Below, piece after piece: positions 1 to 5,198 of a stretch of 8,058 nucleotides of DNA (the stretch's first letter is position 1; every line of letters starts with the position of its first letter). The DNA is from an uncultured Acetatifactor sp. Its GTDB lineage: Bacteria; Bacillota; Clostridia; Lachnospirales; Lachnospiraceae. The notes beneath the pieces are model-generated. The model was given only the letters and a program-made list of their open reading frames with translations, did not search any database and was not told where the DNA came from. Position numbers and translations under genes: made by a program. Location: positions 21,936 to 29,993 of the forward strand of contig CAJTKW010000006.1 of NCBI GenBank assembly GCA_910577035.1, written 5' to 3'.

Positions 1-773
1 CCGCCGTAGCCAAAGCTGGGATTGTTATAATGGGAACCGATCCTGGGGTCAAGGCATACTCCCTCAATAATTGCCCGTGTATCCAGCCCTTTCATTTCGG
101 CATAGGTATCCAGCTCATTAAAATAGGACACCCGCAGGGCAAGATAGGTATTGGCAAACAGCTTTACGGCTTCGGCTTCGGTAAAGCCCATGAACAGGGT
201 ATCGATTTTATCCTTCTCCGCCCCCTCCTGTAAAAGCCCGGCGAAGGTTCTGGCGGCGGCATCCAGCCTTTCCGATCCGTCCGTGGAGACAATGATGCGG
301 GAAGGATACAGATTATCATACAGCGCCATGGACTCCCTGAGGAACTCCGGGCTGAACAGGATGTTGCCGCTTCCTGTCTTCTCCCTGATGGAAACGGTAT
401 AGCCTACAGGAACGGTAGACTTGATGACCATGATCGCTTCCGGATTTACATCCATGACCAGCCTGATAACGGATTCCACCGCGGAAGTATCAAAATGGTT
501 CTTTTTACTGTCATAATTGGTGGGAGCGGCAATCACAACAAACTCCGCCTCCCTGTATGCCGCCTCGCCGTCCAGGGTAGCCGTCAGGTCCAGCTCCTTC
601 TCCGCCAGATATTTTCCGATATACTCATCCTGGATCGGACTTCTCCTGCGGTTGATCAGATCCACCTTTTCCGGAATGACATCTACCGCCGTCACGTGAT
701 GATGCTGCGCCAAAAGAACGGCAATGGAAAGACCTACATACCCGGTTCCGGCAACCGCAATTTTACGCTTCAT
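1..773 (-). CDS. ugd: UDP-glucose 6-dehydrogenase, 3' end beyond window
   Basis: This cytoplasmic enzyme oxidises UDP-glucose to UDP-glucuronate in two NAD-dependent steps. 257 codons plus two bases are visible. The N-terminal Rossmann motif GTGYVGLS is at residues 9-16 and STVPVGYT at 119-126. FSPEFLRE is at 140-147, and the helix with the expected lysine and asparagine (K204, N208) lies in EAVKLFANTYLALR. The frame leaves the window inside FGYGG (254-258), two residues before the expected catalytic cysteine of the family's GGYCLPKD motif (C260), so that residue cannot be checked. Spacing matches the short (about 390-residue) bacterial Ugd type. The ATG overlaps the epimerase stop by 11 nt and has a GGGGGTG ribosome binding site 8 nt upstream, so the two are translationally coupled. 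A UDP-ManNAc dehydrogenase would be the main alternative, but FSPEFLRE and the spacing favour Ugd. Confidence 0.93.
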   Translation of the reverse strand, partial: MKRKIAVAGTGYVGLSIAVLLAQHHHVTAVDVIPEKVDLINRRRSPIQDEYIGKYLAEKELDLTATLDGEAAYREAEFVVIAAPTNYDSKKNHFDTSAVESVIRLVMDVNPEAIMVIKSTVPVGYTVSIREKTGSGNILFSPEFLRESMALYDNLYPSRIIVSTDGSERLDAAARTFAGLLQEGAEKDKIDTLFMGFTEAEAVKLFANTYLALRVSYFNELDTYAEMKGLDTRAIIEGVCLDPRIGSHYNNPSFGYG

Positions 774-1860
774 GTGTATCACCCCCATAAAACTCTTTGT
801 ACCATTCCGCAAATTTCCTCAGCCCGTCCCGCAGGTCCGTATCCGGCTGGAATCCAAAGTCCCTTAAAAGAGCCGATGTATCCGCATAGGTCACCTCCAC
901 GTCGCCGGGCTGCATCGGCACCAGCTCCCTGTGGGCGGCAAAGTCATAATCCTCCGGCAGCACTCCCGCGCGAACAAGCTCCTGCTGCAGAATATCCACA
1001 AATTCCAGCAGATTCTCCGGATTACTGTTGCCGATGTTGTAAATCGCATAGGGCGGAAGCGGCAGGCCATCCCCGCCCGCCTTCTTCTCAGGTGCTCCCT
1101 GCATGACGCGGACAACACCCTCCACAATATCGTCGATATAAGTAAAATCCCGCTTACAGTTGCCGTAATTGAAGATCTGGATGGTCTCACCCCGAAGCAG
1201 CTTGTCCGTAAATCCGAAATATGCCATATCCGGACGTCCTGCCGGCCCGTAAACTGTAAAGAAACGCAGTCCTGTAGACGGAATATTATAAAGCTTGCTG
1301 TAGGCATGGGCCAACAGTTCATTGGATTTCTTGGTAGCCGCATAAAGGGAAACCGGATTGTCTACCGGATCCTCCGTGGAATAGGGAACCTTCCTGTTGG
1401 AGCCGTAAACGCTGGAAGAGGACGCATATACCAGGTGCTCCACCCCCTTCGCGCCGTTGTCATAAGAATGCCGGCAGGCCTCCAGGATATGATAAAAGCC
1501 GTCAAGATTGCTCTCTATATACACATCCGGATTTGTAATACTGTAGCGCACCCCTGCCTGGGCCGCCAGGTTCACAACAATATCCGGCCGGTAGATCTGA
1601 AACAATACCTGCACCACCGCCTTATCGGCAATGGAAGCCTTCACAAACTGAAACGTTCCCGACACGGATTTCTCAAGCTCCCGTATCTGTGTCAGGCGAT
1701 ATTCCTTTATGGCAACATCATAATAGTCATTCAGGTTATCGATCCCGACTATCTTAATATTTTCCACGTCCCGCAATAACCTTGCCGTCAGATTGGCACC
1801 GATAAATCCGGCAGCTCCCGTAATCAGAACGTTTTTTCCCGTTAAATCAATTTTCTGCAT
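763..1860 (-). CDS. UDP-glucuronate 4-epimerase-like NAD-dependent epimerase/dehydratase
   Basis: This is an extended short-chain dehydrogenase of 365 residues, probably interconverting UDP-glucuronate and UDP-galacturonate in the cytoplasm. The NAD-binding GAAGFIG is at 15-21, followed by the NDYYD segment (44-48) typical of glucuronate epimerases. NLAAQAGVRYS is at 97-107, YASSSSVYG at 145-153 and the catalytic YxxxK at Y173/K177. FFTVYGPAGRPDMA (200-213) is the usual substrate-domain motif, and RDFTYIDDIVEG follows at 237-248. Length is close to that of bacterial CapI/LspL-type epimerases. The next gene encodes UDP-glucose dehydrogenase, which makes the proposed substrate; this strongly favours glucuronate over glucose as substrate. 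The ATG has AAGGGG only 3 nt away and a weaker AGGA farther up, so its ribosome site is imperfect. A UDP-glucose 4-epimerase or a dehydratase is less likely. Confidence 0.9.
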   Translation of the reverse strand: MQKIDLTGKNVLITGAAGFIGANLTARLLRDVENIKIVGIDNLNDYYDVAIKEYRLTQIRELEKSVSGTFQFVKASIADKAVVQVLFQIYRPDIVVNLAAQAGVRYSITNPDVYIESNLDGFYHILEACRHSYDNGAKGVEHLVYASSSSVYGSNRKVPYSTEDPVDNPVSLYAATKKSNELLAHAYSKLYNIPSTGLRFFTVYGPAGRPDMAYFGFTDKLLRGETIQIFNYGNCKRDFTYIDDIVEGVVRVMQGAPEKKAGGDGLPLPPYAIYNIGNSNPENLLEFVDILQQELVRAGVLPEDYDFAAHRELVPMQPGDVEVTYADTSALLRDFGFQPDTDLRDGLRKFAEWYKEFYGGDTHEA

Positions 1861-1891
1861 TTTCCCCTTTTTCCTGCCCTATGTATTATGA

Positions 1892-2251
1892 TTATGCTGT
1901 TTCTAACTGCCTCTTGATTCTGCGCAATTCCGTTTCGAGAACGCTTACACGTATAGAGAGCATTTCTTTTTCATTATCTATCTCTAACGCATTATGCAGA
2001 TTATGGGACAAATCAAGATGCCCTTCCGCCACACGCTGGATATTTTCCCTGATTTCATTTTCCAGCGTCAGATTAATATCTCTCACGGCAATTTCCAGGT
2101 CTGTTACCCGCCGGTTTAACTCCTGCATTTCCGTTTTCAAACCCTGCACGCCTGATTTCACTTCCTGCATTTCCGTTCTCAGGTCCTGCACACCTGATTT
2201 CACTTCCTGCATTTCCGTAAGCAGCAAATCCAATTTTTCACTATCTGTCAT
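1892..2251 (-). CDS. Small coiled-coil protein with 14-residue repeats, function unknown
   Basis: This 119-residue, highly charged soluble protein has no signal peptide or membrane segment. Residues 12-53 are three 14-residue units, TEMQEVKSGVQDLR, TEMQEVKSGVQGLK and TEMQELNRRVTDLE, each equal to two heptads. A second helical stretch, from about 60 to the C-terminus, ends in ETELRRIKRQLETA. The whole chain looks like a long coiled coil that would self-associate. The pattern resembles conserved hypothetical proteins seen in Clostridia, but I know no assigned function. An ATG 18 nt upstream (2269) is open, but it lies before the near-perfect GGAGGTGAT ribosome site at 2255-2263. The ATG at 2251 is 7 nt after GGAGG and is chosen. 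It is first in a likely three-gene unit, with 31 nt to the epimerase. Its link to polysaccharide synthesis is positional only. Confidence 0.85.
   Translation of the reverse strand: MTDSEKLDLLLTEMQEVKSGVQDLRTEMQEVKSGVQGLKTEMQELNRRVTDLEIAVRDINLTLENEIRENIQRVAEGHLDLSHNLHNALEIDNEKEMLSIRVSVLETELRRIKRQLETA
2121..2219 (-). repeat. 42-bp tandem repeat inside the coiled-coil gene
   Basis: Two full 42-bp units (2121-2162 and 2163-2204) and the 15-bp start of a third (2205-2219) all begin TCCTGCATTTCCGT on the plus strand. The unit is in frame and encodes 14 residues (two heptads). The two full copies are nearly identical, which suggests recent duplication. A third, diverged protein copy continues outside the DNA repeat. 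Copy number could vary between strains without breaking the frame. Confidence 0.9.
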
Positions 2252-2254
2252 TAT

Positions 2255-2263
2255 ATCACCTCC
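2255..2263 (-). promoter_or_regulatory. Strong ribosome binding site that fixes the coiled-coil gene start
   Basis: The minus strand reads GGAGGTGAT directly before ATA and the ATG at 2251. It is nearly the full complement of the 16S rRNA 3' end. GGAGG lies 7 nt from that ATG. This rejects the upstream in-frame ATG at 2269, which precedes the site. Confidence 0.85.
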
Positions 2264-2292
2264 TCTCATAATTGATTCCTATTGACATGATT

Positions 2293-2355
2293 CTATACTC
2301 CTATCCTGCCTTTCCCCCTTTCTGATACAGGCAGAAAAGCAACGTAGTAAAACAT
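2293..2355 (-). other. Possible 20-codon upstream reading frame in the leader
   Basis: An ATG at 2355 opens a 20-residue frame starting MFYYVAFLPVSERGK and ending in TAG at 2293-2295, 41 nt before the coiled-coil gene start. A GGTGGAG lies upstream but about 15 nt from the ATG, which is a poor spacing. No composition test is meaningful at this length. It may be a leader peptide or chance, and it overlaps two alternative hairpin arms (2306-2310 with 2330-2334, and 2319-2324 with 2332-2337). Confidence 0.2.
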
Positions 2356-2395
2356 CACTGCATTCCGGCTCTCCACCTGCTATTTTGTAAAAGTT

Positions 2396-2460
2396 GAATC
2401 AGCGGCGAATTGCCTGAAACGGCGCTCAGATTTGCAAATATGCAAAGCGCGATGTGATTC
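2396..2460 (-). ncRNA. Candidate structured leader element (three-way junction)
   Basis: On the transcript, GAAUCA (2460-2455) can pair with UGAUUC (2401-2396) to close a junction. Inside are a hairpin UUUGCA-UAUU-UGCAAA (2446-2431), extended by GCGC/GCGC (2450-2447 with 2425-2422) across a 5-nt bulge, and a small GGC/GCC hairpin with an AAUUC loop. It begins roughly 14 nt after the predicted transcription start. I do not recognise it as a known riboswitch class. Folding was done by eye, so its significance is uncertain. Confidence 0.35.
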
Positions 2461-2480
2461 CTGTTCTCTCTTACAGACAC

Positions 2481-2509
2481 ACTATAACACACTGAGCCCC
2501 AACACGCAA
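2481..2509 (-). promoter_or_regulatory. Candidate extended -10 sigma-A promoter for the coiled-coil/epimerase/ugd unit
   Basis: On the minus strand, TATAGT (2486-2481, five of six to TATAAT) is preceded by TGT, an extended -10 TGn. TTGCGT (2509-2504, three of six to TTGACA) lies 17 bp upstream. The predicted start is near 2474, giving a leader of about 220 nt before the ATG at 2251. The -10 and spacing are good and the -35 is weak, as is common for extended -10 promoters. Confidence 0.5.
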
Positions 2510-2526
2510 TAACTTTTTACATTTTA

Positions 2527-2544
2527 CAATGAACCATTTCATTG
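2527..2544. repeat. 18-bp perfect inverted repeat upstream of the promoter
   Basis: CAATGAA and TTCATTG form a perfect 7-bp inverted repeat with a 4-nt centre. It sits 17 nt upstream of the proposed -35. No T-run follows on the minus strand, so it is not a convincing intrinsic terminator for the flippase. It could be an operator or an RNA 3'-end hairpin. Confidence 0.35.
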
Positions 2545-2562
2545 CATAGTCTTTCCTTACAT

Positions 2563-2585
2563 AGGCGTACGGCTAACGCCTTTTT
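2563..2585 (+). terminator. Terminator-like hairpin on the plus strand at the flippase 3' end
   Basis: AGGCGT and ACGCCT pair over a 7-nt loop (2563-2568 with 2576-2581) and are followed by Ts (2581-2585) on the plus strand. It overlaps the last codons of the flippase. No plus-strand gene needs it; it would stop antisense transcription entering the flippase gene. The short stem and tail make it weak. Confidence 0.25.
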
Positions 2586-4114
2586 CTCCTGAGCAAATCC
2601 GTACCCTTCCGCCAAAGCAGCCGAAATTCCTCCGTTCTGTGATACAGCAGCAGGTATACCAGGTTTGTGACAGCCAGACAGCAGACAAGCCGGGCCGCAC
2701 ACACCATAAAAAATGTCCCCGTTATCTGCCTGCACAATAAGTCCGTGCAAAACCATACCCCAAAGGTCACCCCCGCATACAGTCCATAACTGGCAAAAAA
2801 CTTTACAGAAGAGCACTGCAGCCTGTATTTATATAAAATATAGGGCCCTACCCAAAGAGATGTAGTCACCGTACTGATGGTAGTACCCAGAAAAATGCCC
2901 ACCGTTCCCAGGCACTTGCCCAGAATAACAGAAACCACCAGATTAATGGCCGCCTCCACCACCGCCTTGTATCTGTCATATCGGAACAATCCCATGGAAT
3001 CCCGAAACACCAGGGTTGCCCGGCAGGTTCCCACCAGATAAAAATTCAGACAGAGAACCAGGGTAATATCCTTTGTAAATACAAACCGGGCTCCAAAGCT
3101 GAATTCTACAAAAAAGTCAACCAGCTCATACAGGCATATGGCTGCCAGGCCGTATACCCATTGCCCTGCAAAAAAGGTCGCCTCAAAAATCTTCTGAATT
3201 CGCCCCCTGCCCTCCTCCACACCCAGATTGCCCACACTGCCGGAGATAGCCTGAAACATCTGGTCCAATACCTGCCGCACGGAGCCGATTACAAGATAAT
3301 AATTGGAATAGCGGCCCGTACTGATAATCCCCACAATGGATGACAGCAGCAGATTGTCGGTATTGTTCACCGCCACATTCCCGATCTTGTGCATCAGCAT
3401 GGCACGGACATTCTTATAAATATCCCCCTTCTCCTGCCTGGAAAGAGCCTGCACTTTCTTATCTTTCAGATAGGGATACATTTTATCCGCTTTTCTGGAA
3501 ATGCAGAAATTATTCGTAATCGTGCACAACGTAAAAATCAGCACATACAGGATAAAATTTCCTGTCAGGGCAAGCACCAGCATCTGCAGGAGATTCTGCA
3601 GGATCAAGAATACCGTCTGATACAAAACCCCGATATAATTCATCTGATGGGCATCCAGCAATGCCGCCTTATATACCAGCAGATAGGAAATCACGGAATT
3701 GAGGAGGTACATCAGATAAATGAAAATCAAATGTTCCACCCCGTCCTCGCCTTTGACCAGCACATCCATGAACGGTATCACCAACAGCCCGCTGAGCAGC
3801 ACAATCAGCGCCACAATCCTGTAAAACTGCCGGTACAGCCTCATGAGGGATTTCTGCTTTTCGATATTTCCTTCGGCAACCGGCCGGTACAGGGCATAAG
3901 TAACCGCCGTTCCTATCCCCAGCTCCGACAGTGCCAGCACATTCAGGATATTGGTAAACAAACCGTTGATCCCTACATATTCCTCCGCCAGCGTATGGGT
4001 AAAAACCACCCTGGTCAAATATCCCATGACAATGGCCATCACCCTTGCCACCATCGCCACGGTGGTATTGCGTGCAGAATATTCGGTTCTGCTCTTTCTT
4101 GTCTCCGAATCCAT
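2573..4114 (-). CDS. Wzx-like polysaccharide flippase (PST family)
   Basis: This 513-residue multi-pass membrane protein probably moves a lipid-linked oligosaccharide across the cytoplasmic membrane. The positively charged N-terminus leads into a long series of hydrophobic segments, about 12 to 14 by eye (for example near 20-40, 100-118, 128-150, 162-200, 316-336, 348-370, 385-425, 440-460 and 465-490). The region NVAVNNTDNLLLSSIVGIISTGRYSNYY begins at residue 246 and resembles the corresponding part of Gram-positive flippases of this family. The C-terminus is a basic tail ending RRKRR. Size fits PST exporters. The ATG is 4 nt after the glycosyltransferase stop; GGAGG lies 12 nt upstream inside that gene, a long spacing. 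A TuaB-like exporter is an equivalent description; MurJ is less likely given the context. Confidence 0.88.
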   Translation of the reverse strand: MDSETRKSRTEYSARNTTVAMVARVMAIVMGYLTRVVFTHTLAEEYVGINGLFTNILNVLALSELGIGTAVTYALYRPVAEGNIEKQKSLMRLYRQFYRIVALIVLLSGLLVIPFMDVLVKGEDGVEHLIFIYLMYLLNSVISYLLVYKAALLDAHQMNYIGVLYQTVFLILQNLLQMLVLALTGNFILYVLIFTLCTITNNFCISRKADKMYPYLKDKKVQALSRQEKGDIYKNVRAMLMHKIGNVAVNNTDNLLLSSIVGIISTGRYSNYYLVIGSVRQVLDQMFQAISGSVGNLGVEEGRGRIQKIFEATFFAGQWVYGLAAICLYELVDFFVEFSFGARFVFTKDITLVLCLNFYLVGTCRATLVFRDSMGLFRYDRYKAVVEAAINLVVSVILGKCLGTVGIFLGTTISTVTTSLWVGPYILYKYRLQCSSVKFFASYGLYAGVTFGVWFCTDLLCRQITGTFFMVCAARLVCCLAVTNLVYLLLYHRTEEFRLLWRKGTDLLRRKRR

Positions 4115-4118
4115 TCTG

Positions 4119-5198
4119 TTACAGCTCCTCCAAAATACCCTTCCACCGGTTCAAAATGCCCTCCGGTTGAAAACGCTCCAGGCCCCGGGATGAATTCTCA
4201 GAAAATTTTTTCCGCAGCGCCTCATCTTCCATCAATATTTCCAGCTTCTCCGCCATTGCCCGACAGTCATAGGGTTCTATCAGGTAACCGTTTACCCCGT
4301 CGTCAATGATTTCCCCAGGCCCGGTAGCAACATCAAAGCTGACAGCCGGCAGCTTATAAGCCTTTGCCTCCAGCAGGCACATGGGCAGCCCTTCCCTTCT
4401 GGATGTCATCACATAGATTTTTGCCCTCCTTAAGTAAGATCCCACATCACTTACTCTGCCGGTCAGGCAAAGCTGCCTCTGCAGGGCGTTCTCCCGGATC
4501 AGCTCTTCCAGGTACGCCCTCTCCTCTCCTTCTCCCAGTACCATCCACTTCCAGTCCGAATGTATCTTCAGGATCTTCACGGCAACCTCCCCCAGATAAT
4601 CCGGCCCTTTCACGGACACCAGGTTTCCCACCGTAATCAGCCAGTTCTCCCGTTCCGCATCTTCCCCGCAGACCGTCTCCTGCAGAGGGTTCCCTATAAC
4701 GGCAATATTCTGCCTCCTGCCCAGCCTTTTCCCATAATCGGCCCGGTCCCGTTCCGTCAGCGTAATGACGTAATCCGACCGCTTTACGGAATATTTCAGA
4801 ATCCACCGTCTGTACAGGGACGACATCTCATACGCACAGTTAAAATGCTCCCAGGAAACCACCTTTGTTTTCAATCCTCCCGATGCCGGCAGGGAAAGCA
4901 CGTCCAGCACAATATCGATGTCCACAATCACATCTATATCCCGCTCCTTCAGAAAACGCCGCAGCCTAGGGATCACCTTCAGATACCCCGGCCCCGGATT
5001 CAGCCACCTGTCCCCCAGGGCGCAATGCTCTATATTGTCATGCAGGGGGAAAAAGAGCTCCTTTGACTGCTCCGTGAGGCTGAGCACCAGAATCCGGTAC
5101 CTGTCCTCTGCCGCCAGCCCGTTTACCACGGTAACCGCAACTCGCTCCGTCCCGCCGCCCCGGGTAATGTCTCCCGAGAAAAAGCATATTGTCTTCAA
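4119..5198 (-). CDS. GT4-type retaining glycosyltransferase
   Basis: This cytoplasmic GT-B glycosyltransferase of 359 residues probably adds one sugar to the growing lipid-linked repeat unit; donor and acceptor cannot be read from sequence. The N-terminal MKTICFFSGDITRGGGTERV has the glycine-rich acceptor-side loop at about 12-20. The C-terminal Rossmann half starts near ITVGNLVSVKGPDYL (188-202). The EX7E motif is REGLPMCLLEA, with glutamates at 269 and 277, followed by GPGEIIDDGVNGYLIE (293-308). I place the start at TTG 5198-5196. It overlaps the TGA of the preceding gene as TTGA and has AAGGAG 8 nt upstream. A GTG at 5219 in the same frame would add seven residues not expected before MKTI. 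Its stop lies 4 nt before the flippase ATG, so the two are probably co-translated. Confidence 0.9.
   Translation of the reverse strand: MKTICFFSGDITRGGGTERVAVTVVNGLAAEDRYRILVLSLTEQSKELFFPLHDNIEHCALGDRWLNPGPGYLKVIPRLRRFLKERDIDVIVDIDIVLDVLSLPASGGLKTKVVSWEHFNCAYEMSSLYRRWILKYSVKRSDYVITLTERDRADYGKRLGRRQNIAVIGNPLQETVCGEDAERENWLITVGNLVSVKGPDYLGEVAVKILKIHSDWKWMVLGEGEERAYLEELIRENALQRQLCLTGRVSDVGSYLRRAKIYVMTSRREGLPMCLLEAKAYKLPAVSFDVATGPGEIIDDGVNGYLIEPYDCRAMAEKLEILMEDEALRKKFSENSSRGLERFQPEGILNRWKGILEEL

Larger units (their letters stand above)
2252..2572. other. Non-coding region between the flippase and the coiled-coil gene
   Basis: This 321-nt gap is the only long gap in the window. From high to low coordinates it holds a terminator-like hairpin in the plus orientation at the flippase end and an 18-bp inverted repeat. 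A candidate minus-strand promoter and a leader of about 220 nt with a junction-like fold follow, then a possible 20-codon upstream frame and a strong ribosome site. No gene of normal size is open here on either strand, and I see no tRNA. Confidence 0.7.

Noticed and set aside
931..1779. Open frame of 282 codons on the plus strand
   Set aside because: It is antisense to the epimerase gene, whose motifs are complete; the translation resembles no protein family.
2252..2269. Upstream ATG of the coiled-coil gene at 2269
   Set aside because: It precedes the GGAGGTGAT site, would translate it as MRGGDI, and has no ribosome site of its own.
2252..2520. Known riboswitch classes (c-di-GMP, purine and others) in the leader
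   Set aside because: I looked for their conserved core strings and did not see them on the minus strand; only generic hairpins are present.
2517..2816. 99-codon minus-strand frame overlapping the flippase 3' end
   Set aside because: It lies in another frame of the flippase C-terminus and its translation is not protein-like; the flippase reading explains the region.
3389..4309. Open frame of 306 codons on the plus strand
   Set aside because: It lies antisense to the flippase and the end of the glycosyltransferase gene, has a His/Gln-rich low-complexity translation, and lacks recognisable motifs or a convincing ribosome site.
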